From Drosophila pseudoobscura (taxonomy: Eukaryota; Arthropoda; Insecta; Diptera; Drosophilidae): 64,000 nt of DNA. Positions 49,101 through 61,032 of the stretch are shown in pieces (positions within the stretch are counted from its first letter, which is position 1; every line of letters begins with the position of its first letter). The DNA is taken from assembly GCF_009870125.1 (NCBI RefSeq), contig NC_046683.1, positions 19,229,001 through 19,293,000 of the forward strand, given 5' to 3'. Both the position numbers and the translations under genes were made by a program. The notes under the pieces were generated by a model. The model saw nothing but the letters and a program-made list of their open reading frames with translations. It was not told the origin of the DNA and did no database searches.

Positions 49101-51374
49101 AACGGAAAGACAAACATACTAAAGTATATTTAATTTTTCATTCGGGTACGATTTTGTCGGGAAAGAGGAGAATTTCTTGGGGCCAGTCTCTCTATCGACT
49201 GTTCCAATACAAGGTACCATATATAGCGGATATACATATCCGATTCCTAACAGAGTGCTGGGCTCTTCGCCTGCAATCGGGATAACTTCTCTCTATGTAC
49301 AATACGATCGTGTGGGAAGTCGGTCGATCCCTAACACAGTGCGAGCAAGTGCGGTCGTCAATGGGCGGGGCTTTAGTGGTCCGGGTTCAGGGTTCCGGGC
49401 AGGAGGGATACAAAAGAAAACAAAAGTAAATGGAAAAGAACAACTTTTTAAGAATTACATTTATTCAAAAATGTTGTTAAAAAAATGTATACAGACAGCA
49501 AAAAAATCAACAAAATTAATACATTTACAAAATAAAACGTAGTACGACGATATCGATAACAATCCGGGCATCAATATCGCCATGGGCGATAGGCGAATAG
49601 GGTTACGACAACACGATTACGATTTAAAATTGCGTAATCGTCTTAACAAAAAATCCTTTGCTCTTCATTTCTTTGTTTTTCCTTAGTTTTTCTTTCATTT
49701 CTCATCATTCATTTTCCTCTTGTATGTATGCTCTATGCGTAATTTATGTGTAGTATCCATACATATATATAAATCTGTATATAAATACATATGTATATAT
49801 ATATATATGCATATACATATATAAGTGTGGATGTGTATATATGTAGGTATGTATGTATATTAAAAAAAAAATAATATGCATAATTAGAGCTAGATTTATG
49901 TGTATGTGTGGGTCGGTGTTGTATGCATACATTGGTATATCCTATATGTAAAATCGTGATTATGCGTTCTTAACTTAGGTATAGGTATAGTGTGTGTTTG
50001 TGTGTGGGTGTGCTCCTTTCTGCTCGTATTATATATGTATATATGTGTGTGTCTCTGCCACCCCACTTTCTCACTTTTGTTCACCTTCTTTTCACCCACC
50101 CTCGCGCTCGCGCTCGCCCTCGCCCTTGCCCACGCCCCCACACACAATACGATAAATAATCGGGCAAATGTGAGGGTCGTCAAAGTAAGATGCATTATGC
50201 TGTGGCAGTATCTACTCCCAACCATATACATATAGTAGTATATAATATAGTATATATATATATATATATCTAGTATGTATGTATATAACATGTGAGGGGA
50301 GGGTTGGGGTGGGGCTGTGGCTGGGGCTGGGTCTTGGGATCGGCGTGGTTTGGAAGGGGAACTAACAACATAACATATTATACTCCCCGTGTGTGAACGA
50401 CTCTGAGTGGTACTGTGTGATCCTGCACTCCTATGGAGAGCCCACCCACTCGGAGTTGTCCGCAGCTTCATCGAAAATTTCTCTACTACACAAGGCCTTA
50501 CAAGGATGATGGTTTCTATGCTACATGGACTCTACTATTTATACTTTATGTGGTTGGTTTCTCATCTCTCGTTACCTCTTGTTACCTTTCTTGCTCGCTC
50601 GTTTTCTTTTCTGTCGGTGCTTCACCATTTTACAATACATACATTTATATATTTCTAGTCTTTACATAGATTAAAAAAAAAAAAATTATTATCTGACATA
50701 TGCGCGCATCCTAAATGCTTGGCTATAGCTGTGTGTGGCATTGTGGCTACATAAACATTAAATATTCATTACATACTCGTTACATACTCGCTACATACTC
50801 GTTATCGTACTCGTTATGCATAGATGTTAACACTCTTCTCCAATCTCAATGCTCCTCTCTATCTCTCTAACTCTCCTTCTCTGTCTCCTCCTCCCCGCAG
50901 AGCTGGGTAAACAATAAAAAATGATTACATGATTAATTCTTGAACCCCACTTTTAGGTTAGAAGATTCTCTCTGTGTGGGGTGTAGCTGTGGATGTGGAT
51001 GTGGGTGTGGGTTGTGAGTGAGGATCAATGCTTTTGTTTGTATGTTTGTATGTATGTGAGTGTGTTTACGTTGCGGGATATAGTACAGGGTGATCGATGA
51101 TGGGCTGGCTACATAAAAACCAGACCTCACGACAGACATTAGGCTCTACATTATGCATGTAGCAATAGTAAGCTATAGTAATAGTAATAATAGTCCATAA
51201 TCAATGAATCCATAATAACTAACAACTAATAGTTAATAGTTAATGATAATCGTAGGCATAAGCATAAGCATAATCATAAGTGGTAATCATATCGTAACCG
51301 TATTCATAATCATAATCATAATGATAATCATAATCATAATAAAACATGCTCTACGTGTACGATTCTAAAATAAT
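46146..51374. other. region between PIG-K and Hr4, probably a long Hr4 3' UTR
   Basis: AT-rich, with TTTTG/TTTGC tandem runs at 46732-46790, GT arrays near 47400-47460, TCGTT repeats near 48545-48590, TA/ATGT repeats near 49750-49860 and 50220-50290, and CATAAT repeats at 51240-51345. TTTATT (AATAAA on the minus strand) occurs several times, e.g. near 48590 and 49458, so the Hr4 3' end cannot be fixed. No protein gene was found on either strand. Confidence 0.4.
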
Positions 51375-53151
51375 TCAGTCATCAGGTAACATTGTTTTGA
51401 ACACAACTACAGTAACAGAAGCTGAGGTCGCGGGCGTGCGCTGGGGCCCACGTGTGGGCGTGGCAGTGGCTGTGGCTGTGGCAGTGGCATTCCTATTATT
51501 ATTACTATTGTTGTAATTCTTGTTGTTGTTGTTGTTGTTGTTGCTGTTGGTATTGGTATTGGTATTGGTATTGGTATTGTTTTGTGGTGCTGGTGTGGAT
51601 GTTGTTCTTGCTGTTGTTGTTCTTGTGGTTGTGGTTGTGGTTGTGGTTCTTGTGGTTCTTGGTGGTGGTGCTAATGTTGCTTGTGATTGTTGTGTCGTCG
51701 TCGTCATCATCATTCCTGTTGCTGGCGTCGTCGACACGGCAGTCCATTGTTGTTGCTGCATTGCTGCGCGAGATGATAATGAAGTCGATGCTGATGTTGT
51801 TGTTGATGGTGATGATGATGATGATGATGATGATGATGGTGTTGCAGTTGCAGTTGCTGTAGGAGCTATCTGGGGCATGGCACTGTCCAAAAGTGGCAGC
51901 TCATCATCGGTCTGTGTGTGCATGTCGGCAGTGTGGATAGCTACTGATAGTCCACCCGTTGCTACGTCACTAGTTGTTCCCGTGCGGGTGCGGCTGCTAC
52001 AGTGGCCGTTGAGCAGCCGCGCCGATGTTCGATCTGGCAACGGTATTGGACAATGTTATGGACCGCAAAGCTCACGATTGTTTCTGCTTACCATTTGCCA
52101 TCTGACTTTGGCTCTGACTGTGACTCTGACTGTGACCCAGCTTGTCGCTCAACGTGGCTGTTGCTGTTGCTGTTGATGTTGCTGTGGCTGTAGCTGTTGC
52201 AGATGGCAATTGTTTGGTTACTGACGTCGCCATGCCCGTTCCCGTTCCCGTTCCTGTTACCGCTCCCAATCCCATTCCCAATCCTTTTGTGGCAGTGTTG
52301 CTTGTAAAATTGATTATCCTTCTGGGCAGTTTCTGTTGCTGTTGCAACGCCAGCAATTGCTGCTTCTGCTGGCGTGCAGTGGCAATCTCACTTAGATTGG
52401 CCAATGTCACCGCCGTCTTCAGCACGTGGGCAGGTGTCGGTGACGTGGGCATCGTCTTGGTCTTGGTCAATGCCGTGGCTACCGCCGTGGCAGTTGCTGG
52501 TGCTATTTCCGAGGATGTTGCGGCTGGCATGGGGCGATGTGACATTAAGGCCGTTTGTAGAATTGATGTATATTGATGCTGTTGTTGCTGTTGTTGCTGC
52601 TGCTGTGGTTGTTGTTGCAGTTGTTTATGCTCAAGTCTTTTGCTCTCTTCTAAACTGTTGCCGCTGTGGTAGCTGCCGCTGCCGCTGCTGCTGCTGTTGT
52701 TGCTGTGGGAGTAGTCCATGGCAGTGTCGTTGGCTGTGGTCGATGATCGTGCAATCTGCTCGGCAGCTGCCGTGAGGGTGGCCAAAGTGGCCGCCGCCCC
52801 ACTCAGCAGCGAAGTCTTCAGTATGGACGTGGACGTTGACGTTGACGTTGACGTGGGGGTGGATGTTGGCCTGCCTTGCAACTGCGGCTGCTGCTGCTCC
52901 CTGGGGATCCCGATTTCGATTTTAATCTTGGGCAGGTCCCGCAGCTGAGCCTGCTGGGTGGTCCGGCTCCTGCGCCGCACTGCCGCTGCACCTGCTGACT
53001 GCTCCTGCTCCTGCTGTTGCTGCTGCTGCTGCTGCCGCTCCTGCACCGCCTCCGTAACTGCAGCCGGTGGTCCGCATGAAGTCGGAGATGGTGCTGGGGC
53101 TGGTGCTGGAAGGTGGTTGGTGGTGGGCAGCAGGCCGTGCTCAAGCATCTG
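51375..53151 (-). CDS. Hr4: candidate C-terminal coding extension of Hr4 beyond a TAG stop
   Basis: Directly after the Hr4 stop TAG (53154-53152) the same frame continues from CAG through 353 codons to 52092. There a donor GTAAGC and an acceptor TTGCCAG bound a 58-nt intron (52091-52034) that joins in phase to 52033-51375, ending in TGA. The extension totals 572 aa: Gln-, Ser/Thr- and Ala-Thr-repeat rich, with three ILKT-type motifs plus a terminal VVVFKTMLPDD. The phase match at the intron argues that both pieces are translated. It could be reached by readthrough of TAG-C, or by splicing that skips the stop. Not a separate gene, since its first ATG is six bases past the start of the stop codon. 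Confidence 0.6.
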
Positions 53152-54613
53152 CTACCTTATGCTCGCCGAGTTGAGCACGAAGGGCACATAGAACATTTTG
53201 CTCTCGAGCAACAGGCTGGCAGCAGCCTGGATCTACAGGGGACACAGATTGGGAAGAGATGGGAGATCGGGGAGGAAGGATTAGTGGATGCTTGTCATCG
53301 AGATCGAGCGGGATCAAGAGAGTTGGAGCTCTGGAGTTAGACCTACCTCTGGTATGTGCGAGAGCAGCTCGCTGAGCCTCGCCTGGGGGTTCTGGGGCGA
53401 CGAGTTCTGAAGGTAGGAGCGAAGCACCTGGATATACCGCTCCTGAATGCTTTCCAGTTCCACTTCTGCTGAGGAGGACAAGGACAAGAGGAGACGGCAT
53501 GAGAACACCCTTTTGGGATGGGGGATAAGACGTGCTCACGTACCTTTGTTCAGGAGAATGTAGACCTTGAGGCAGACGTACTCCTCCATCTTGAGCTTGA
53601 TGCGCCGGAACATGATCGTGATCTGGGTCATCTTGTCCACCATGTGGCCGACGTCCAGCTTCAGCTGCTCCATGGCGATGGGCTGGCCCATCAGCGTGGT
53701 CAGGCAGGTCTGCAGGGTGCTCAGATGGGAGTTGACCTCGCTCACGAATTCCGGATCGTCCTTGTGCAGGGGCTGGGCGGGCGAGGACATCGACATTGAG
53801 GTCTGCGTGGGCGTCGGCGTGGAGGCGGGTGAGCCATGACGACTTCCATGGTTGTTGGCATTGCCGACTCCGGCTCCGGCTCCGACTGACGCTCCCGTGG
53901 CCGCCGATCCCGCTCCGGATTGGCTGGAGCGCTTGCCGTGCAGCGCCTGGTAGGCGGCCGTGGTGAGGATGAGGATCTCGTGCCACTTGTCGGTCAGCAG
54001 CTTGGTGTGGATCTCCACGGGGATCTCCAGGTAGAAGGGCAGCTTCTTCGTCCACGATACCAGCTTGTGCACGATCGAGTCGCCGATGTTGCACAGCTTC
54101 TCGCTGATCTCCGATTTGTCCTCGAGGAACTCGCTGAAGTGCGGCAGCGTGGCGATGTCCTCCATGGCGTCGCAGTCGATCAGCGTCTGGATCATGGCCA
54201 ACGCGTGCTCGTACGAGATTTGTCTGTCCTTGGACGAGCTCACCGCCGAGTCCAGCCGATGGCGCAGGTGCACTATCTCGCTGGGATTGGTCAGGGCCGT
54301 CTTCAGTATGGTGCCGTTCATCAGGTGCGGCGGCAGCGATGGCTGTGCGGCTGCACCGCCCCCAGCGGGATGTTGATGGTGGTTGTGGTGCTGCTGACCC
54401 TGTCCCTGTCCTTGCTGCTGCTGCTGCCCCTGCTGCAGGGGCGAGCTAAGGGACAGATGCGGTGACGATTGCTGCTGTTGCTGCTGCTGCTGCTGGGCCG
54501 GGCTGTGCATCGGCTGCGCTTGAAGCAGCTCCGACTTAAGCACGGGCCCCAGGAACATGGGTTTCATGTCCACGCCGCCGCCCATCAGCTTTGACTGTTG
54601 CTGCTGCTGCTGT

Positions 54614-54645
<32 letters not shown>

Positions 54646-57600
54646 CTGGTGCTGATGCTGGGCCGCGGCTGCCACGGCGGCTGCCAGTTGCTGCTGCTGC
54701 GGCGAGAGCAGGTGGTGGGGCGAGAGCTGGGCCTGCAATTGCTGCTGATGCTGGTTGTGGTGGTGCTGCTGGTGGTGCTGCTGATGCTGCTGGTGTTGCT
54801 GGTGCTGGTGGTGATGGTGGATGGGCGAGTGCATCTGCTGCTGCTGCTGGTGCTGCTGCTGCTGTTGCTGTTGCTGCTGTTGCTGCTGGGCGGCCTGCTG
54901 CTGCTGCTGCTTCTGATTCGTCTTCTTGTGCTTCTTGTACTTGACCTTGTACAGGTTGTAGACGGCGCCGCTGTTGCGTCCGCCTGGCATGCGGTCCTCC
55001 CGAACGGCTGCCGCAGAGAAGAGAGTACACAAAGATTAGCAAAATACAGGCGAAAACAGGAAGGCGCAAGGAGTAGGGCCAGTGTTCCTGACAGATGGGA
55101 AGAGTTCCCTTCAGGATGTCCTAGGGAATAGGGTACTATAATTCTTCTTTCTGCTACTGACCAATCCACAGATCTAAGTATTTATCTGCATTAGATAATA
55201 TTTGACACCAACTTCGATTGTGCGGCACAAGTCGACTCGGACCAGAGATTAAGATATAGTAAGATATTACCTAAGAACGTGTCCGTTCGCTTATGGCACA
55301 TTTTTACACAGAATCAGGTTCTGTGGCTATCGGAAATTATCGGGAAATGGGAGGGAAAAGAGAAGGAAATTTGTGTCTCCACAAATTGAAACAGGTATGG
55401 CTAGAAACCTGTAGATTCTGTGAACTGGAGCAGAACACACCGGAGCCATTCCCAAGTGCATGTCCTGCAATCTATAGAAGGACTTCTCAACATTTGGGGG
55501 CAGCAAGAGTGCCCCCTCCATACACAGGATAAACCTACACATACTATAAAATCCATCCACATACGAGTGGCAGTTACTGGGATAATAATAAGATAAAGTC
55601 CGGACTGCTCGCGGGTCCTTTCGACGCCTGTTTCTACGCAAAACTGTTCGGAGGTCAACATCAAGTGAAATGTTGTTCGGCATTACACATATTTTGGGGA
55701 TATGGTCTGAATATTGAATATCTCTCAAGGTTCACTCCTGAGTGGGGAAGATCGGATGGAAGCGGATAATACTCACCCTGCAGCACCATGCCCTGCTCAA
55801 TGCATTTCTTAAATCGACAATACTGACAACGGTTGCGCTGTGCTTTGGTTATTTCGCAGGTGCCGTCCGCCACGCAGGTGTAGACGCGTCGGTTCTGCAC
55901 CGTGCGCTTGAAGAAGCCCTTGCAGCTGTGGATGAAAAGTATGGGGAGGGTGGGGGCGATGGGGGGAGGATTAGTCTCTGGTGTGGGTGCTGCTGCCATC
56001 TCCTAGGCGTGGGCAAACACTTACCCCTCGCAGGTGATGATGCCGTAGTGCAGGCCAGTGGCCTTGTCCTCGCAGATCATGCAAACCAGAGGCTGTTCGT
56101 CCTCGTCCGTGGGCTCGTGCGGCGCGTCGAGGCCCCCGCCTCGGCCGCCGGCTCCGCCCGCACCCACTCCGCCCACGCCGGACGAGTTGGAGCTGCCCCA
56201 CTGCTGCTGGGCGCTGAGGTTCAGCGCCTGGAGCTGTCCGGGCGGCAGCTGCGAGTAGTCGCCCGCCCACAGCCGCTCCATATTGAGGGCGTGAGGGGTG
56301 CGGAAAGGATGGGGGCGCGACCGCATGTCCTGGATGCGGCTCTGTCCGAGGGAGAGGAGCAGCTGGGCCGCCTCTTCGTTGTTCTGCGGCCCCGTGCTCG
56401 ACGACCCCGACGGTGTCAAAGATCCGCTACCCGATCCACCGCCGCCGGACGAGTGGGAGGGTGTGATGGAACCTGCGGAGGGCGACGGCAGTGCCGCCTG
56501 GAGGCAGTGCTGCACCTGACTGACCACGCCGCCCTGCTGCTGCTGCTGCTGTTGATGCTGCTGCTGCTGCTGTTGCTGCTGTTGTTGCTGCTGCTGCTGC
56601 TGTTGCTGGTGGGGCGACTGTGGCTGCTGCAGCTGCTGTTGCTGCGGATGTGGATGCGGATGGGAGTGGGGCGGTCCTTGGCCAGATGAGGGCGGCGGGG
56701 GCTCGTAGCCCCAGACCATGGTCCGGACGCCACAGCTCTCACCCATGATGACGGTAGGCGTGCCGCGCGGCGGCGTCTGCGAGGGCGTCTGGGGGGACAG
56801 CTGCGACGAGGAGGACGACGACGAGGGGTGCGGCGACGGGCACTGTACCGAGCCGCCATTGCCTCCCACTCCGCCCACGCCACCACCAACGGGACGCAGG
56901 TTTCCCAGGGGGCCGCCAATCACCTCCGGCTTAACGCCATTGATTCGCGCGTTGCTGAAGCAGACCATCCTTTGGGCGGCCACCGCCGCGGCCGCTGCTG
57001 CTCCGCCCGCGGACTGCATTAGATGGGGCAGACCCACCGCCACCTGCTGGTGCACCTCGCTCTTCACCCGGAAGAGGATAGCCGCGTCCCGGTTGGGGTG
57101 GCGCAGGGAGAGCGACGAATGCATCAGTGCCAGCGCCTGCGGTGGCGGCTCTCTCTGCTGCTGCTGCTGGTGGTGCTGCTGTTGCTGCTGCTGCTGCTGG
57201 TGGTGCTGCATGTGCGGCGACTGCTGCTGATGGTGCGGCGAGAGGTGCCGCTGTGTTCCCGTGTGTGTTCCCGCATTCGGCTCCTTCTTCACCCGCACCA
57301 GGGAGTGGGGCGAGTGCTGCTGCTGCTGCTGCTGGTGGGGCGATTGCTGCTGCTGCTGTTGCTGGCCGAGTAGGTGATGCAGGTGGAGCTGTTGCTGCTG
57401 GGTGAGGTGCTGCATGGACTGGCTGAGCAGGTGCTGTGGACTCTGTCCCAGCTGCAGCTCCATTGGCGGGCTGTTCTTCCGCAGGGTCAGCGGCTGTGTC
57501 AGTTGCTGGTGCAGGTGGTGCGTCTGGACGATGGCCGTGGATAGCCCGTGCCCGCTGCCGCTCAGCGGTCCGTGGGAGGGATGACCCACGCCCAGGGGCG

Positions 57601-58996
57601 GACTAGCCCGGCTCAAATGCTGCTGGGAGGAGCTGATGGACGAGGAGGATTCGCGATCCCGATCCCGATCCCGGTCTCTATCCCGCTCTCGCTCCCGTTC
57701 TCTGTCTCTGTCTCGATCCCTGTCTCGTTCCCTCTCCCTCTCCCGCTCCCGCTCTCGTTGTGTGTTGGAGGAGGAGGTGGAGGAGGGGGATCCAGGTGGC
57801 GGTGGCTCTGACTTAATTCGCGACGGGGTGACCAGCACCGTCACATGCCCGGCCGCTGCCGCCGCTGCCGCTGCTGTCGCTGCCGCCTTGCTCTCCTGCT
57901 CCCTCTCGCGCTCCCGCTGCTGATGGAAGGCGAGCATCTTGGTGGAGACGGTGAGCAGGCGCTCCTCCTTGACGGATCGGATCACGCTCAGATTGACCTC
58001 GCCCGGGCTCTGCTTGCTGCTAGCTGAGGAGGCGGAGGCGGTGGCGGTGCCGGAGGAGCAGGTGGAGGTGGAGGACGAGAGGACACCGTTGGTGGGTCCG
58101 GTGTGGGGCCGCTGTCCCGTTGTCGTCGAGGGCTTCTCCTCCAGGGAGTCGGGCGAGGCACGACTGCTGCCTCCGCCATTGCTCGAACTGGATGCCCCGC
58201 CTCCGTTGTTATGCGGCGGCGTTGGGGTGGCCCGCGTCCCAGCGCCCCCTCCGTTGGCTGATCCTCCGCTGGGTGCTCCTGCAGTGCCCCCCGCTTCCGA
58301 CGAGGGCGGGCTGCTGGATCGCGCCTGGTGCTCCGTAGGCGGCGGTGACATCGCCGAGGAGGCGGCCGCCGTCGTCACCGCGCTGCTGGAGGAGTGAATC
58401 TCTGAGTGCTCCTTTTTGATACTTGCTCCGGAGCCGGCTGCCTGGCCGGCCTTGGATGTGATGGTGATGGTGCTGCTGCTGGGGCAGGAGGCGGACAGCG
58501 AGGATGACGAAGATGTGGCGGAGGAGGAGGACGTCGACGACGACAGCGATGATGTGGAGGAGGAAGCCACCGCCGATATGGACGTGGACACGGAGTGAGC
58601 TGCCGATGCCGCTGTTGTTCCGCCTCCGCCTCCAGATCCCGTTCCCGCTCCCGCTCCCGCTGACGCTGACGCCGCTGCCAGGGACACGGACACCGCCACC
58701 GACGCGGCCGAGGCCGACGTCGTGAGTGGCAGGGGCAGGGGCAGGGCCATGGGCAGCGGAAGGCTCAGTGGCAGCGGCAGTGGTAGCGGCAGGGCTAGGG
58801 GAAGCGCGCCGGCTGAGCCGCTGTCGCAGAGCTTCGGGGACATCGGCGCCAGGAGGTCCGGCGACGAGGTCGATGTGTCCGCAATGGACTCTCCGTCACT
58901 GCTGCATCTCGAATCGATTTTCCGGCGTTTGAGTTTGAGGTCTTGAAAAAGGCTCATTTTATCGAGCTCGCTGTACGGGCCACGGCTCAGTGTCAT
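53152..58996 (-). CDS. Hr4: Hr4, orphan nuclear receptor related to GCNF (NR6A)
   Basis: Exons on the minus strand: 58996-56025, 55925-55777, 55007-53544, 53465-53347, 53232-53152; 1594 aa. The first exon encodes a very long N-terminal domain with Leu/Pro, Ser, Gln and RE/RD repeats. The DNA-binding domain (about 971-1040) has [18 protein letters not shown] split from CKGFFKR by an intron, P-box CEGCKG, and the GCNF-like extension [14 protein letters not shown]. Poly-Gln regions precede the ligand-binding domain (about 1280-1594), which contains a Gly/Ser/Thr-rich insertion and ends [20 protein letters not shown]. From family knowledge, fly Hr4 is ecdysone-induced, represses early ecdysone genes and helps set growth and pupariation timing. 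ATG 58996 follows an acceptor at 59001/59002, leaving GAATT before it; the frame is also open upstream. Confidence 0.9.
54590..54655 (-). repeat. CAG/CAA polyglutamine tract in Hr4
   Basis: Reads as CTG/TTG repeats on the plus strand. Further Gln tracts in the same gene lie near 54840-54915, 56530-56610, 57160-57200 and 57320-57365, and in the candidate tail near 52575-52625. East has one near 31065-31100. Confidence 0.85.
55008..55776 (-). other. Hr4 intron after the DNA-binding domain
   Basis: 769 nt between donor GTGAGT and acceptor TGCGGCAG. No conserved-looking coding frame was seen in it. Confidence 0.6.
57640..57765 (-). repeat. RE/RD mixed-charge repeat in Hr4
   Basis: Encodes about 40 residues of alternating Arg with Glu or Asp (near residues 411-452). 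The codons vary (CGA, CGG, AGG, AGA; GAG, GAA, GAC, GAT), so the repeat is kept more strongly in protein than in DNA. Confidence 0.8.
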
Positions 58997-59001
58997 AATT
59001 C

Positions 59002-60996
59002 CTGTTCGGTGTTCGATGGCGGCCGGGGAAAGGGGGGCGGAAATGGGAAGAGAAGACACGAAATTAGTTGGGGACTCAAGCTGAGATCGGTTCAGGGTCA
59101 GGACTCTGGGCTCTGGAGCACCAGACTTAGGCTTAGGCTAGGGGGAGATTCCACTGGAGGCCCGGACCCGATTGGACCGATATTGCATATAATCATATGC
59201 ATTTATGTACAAACAGGAATGTATATAACTTTAATCCAAGGTTGTGTTTAAATCAATTCTATATTATATATTAAAACGTAGAAAACGCATTCTCCAATCC
59301 CATCTCTTTTTATGTAATATGCCTTTGAGGTCTTGCCGCTTTCTTTCTCAAACAAGGCACATTCGGGCAGGACGCGAATGACGTCGATTCGATGTACAAA
59401 AAGTTACCATAAGTGAATGGCTTCTACTACTTCCCACGAAACAAACTACATGGGGCTTACAACCTCTTGGCTATCCAATTCGAACATCTTAAATGCATTT
59501 TGTTATCCTTTGTTTGGTTAGACCTTTCCTTAATCTAAGTCTAAAAAGTTTTCAACATCCGAGGGACCCAAAAATATGAACATTTATAAATTAACGATAA
59601 GAATACTCCATGGAATAACTTTAGGAAAATCCCATGTGAAACTATGAGATCAGATCTCTCCAACAACTACTCTAATTCAACGATGTGACCGTGTTACTGG
59701 TTAATTATTGATCTTAAAGTTCGTAAATAAGTTGGGAAATATACATATAATTAATGCTTAAATTAAATCCTAAATCATTTTATTAAACAGAAAACTATGC
59801 CAATTCGAACAAAATTACAAGAACAAACTCCACGTCGTAAAGGAGGTTACTTTGTTATATCTGATATTGATATTATTCAATGATCTCTCTCAAAAGTGCG
59901 CTGCACAAATGACGCATAAGTGAACGGACACAATGGCACGAACAGCGATCATTCGCCTCGAGCGAAGATATTCCCAAATGATGAGATTCCATATCGGATT
60001 TAATAGAGGTCATTTTTAAAACATACTCGTATATTTCTGGCTCTTTTCTTCGTCCTGTTTCTAGCTGTGGACCCGAGCCAAAAGTAACGATTGTGTGGAG
60101 TTCTCTCCAAGTTAAAACCAAGAACGGACATTCTATAATATTACAGGTAGAAATTGAAACAATTGCAACAATATCCCCAGCTACTCGAAGAAATTCCTTT
60201 AATTGTATGATATTTTCCCTGATCCCTGATCCTAAGGTGCCCAAAGAGGGCGAAGCCTCTCGAAACCATATCCACATCCATATCTTTCATGCAGATCACA
60301 TGCATATGCATAAGTTCGCATTTTTATTTGTTGCGGAAGTTTCTACTTTGTGGTTTCTGTGCGATGTTGATGGAATATAAACAAATAACAAAAATTTGCA
60401 TTTACTTCCCTTCCACAGAGCGCACAGATACAGATCCAAAACAAAAAACAAAAAAAGAACAGATGATGATGGTTGGGGCTCGAACAGGTGACGGATCGGA
60501 CAAAGCGCGAGCTTCCAAGTGCAGAACTGGTTAGGACAAGATTCGCCGACTCCGATTCGCCGCGCAAATCATCTTGAGAGATCGTCACTTGATCGGTCTG
60601 GGCCAGTTCCCAGCCAAGGGGTCGAGCCTCTTCGTCTGATATCAGGGATCGCAGCGATCCAGAGATTACAATACAACGATCTGGAGTTCGATCTGGAGCT
60701 GGATTAGGAGTCGCAGTTGGTGTGGCACTTGCACAGAAATTCTCTCCCTCCCAGTCTCACACTCTCCGACGCACTCTCTCCGGTCGCTTTGGTCGGTCAC
60801 TGGTGCGTTGGCCCAGCAACGACATTTCCATCTCTCTCCCGTCCCGCCTCCCGCCTCCCACCTCCCGTCTCCCGTACGGGTGCGTGCCTGTGTGCGCATT
60901 GCGCGTGTATCTATCTAATGGCGATTTCTTCACGCACACTCAGAACTTCGGCTCCAAATGCCCCCACACACGAACGGCGATCGGCACTCGGCACTC

Positions 60997-61032
<36 letters not shown>

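Noticed and set aside
52818..53144. Separate short minus-strand gene in another frame of the Hr4 tail
   Set aside because: It is a shadow frame of the Gln/Ser-rich extension and lacks the spliced continuation that the main frame has.
56058..58946. Several long plus-strand open frames opposite Hr4
   Set aside because: Poly-Leu, poly-Ala and poly-Arg runs reflect the complement of CAG and Ser/Gly codons in Hr4. No independent evidence.
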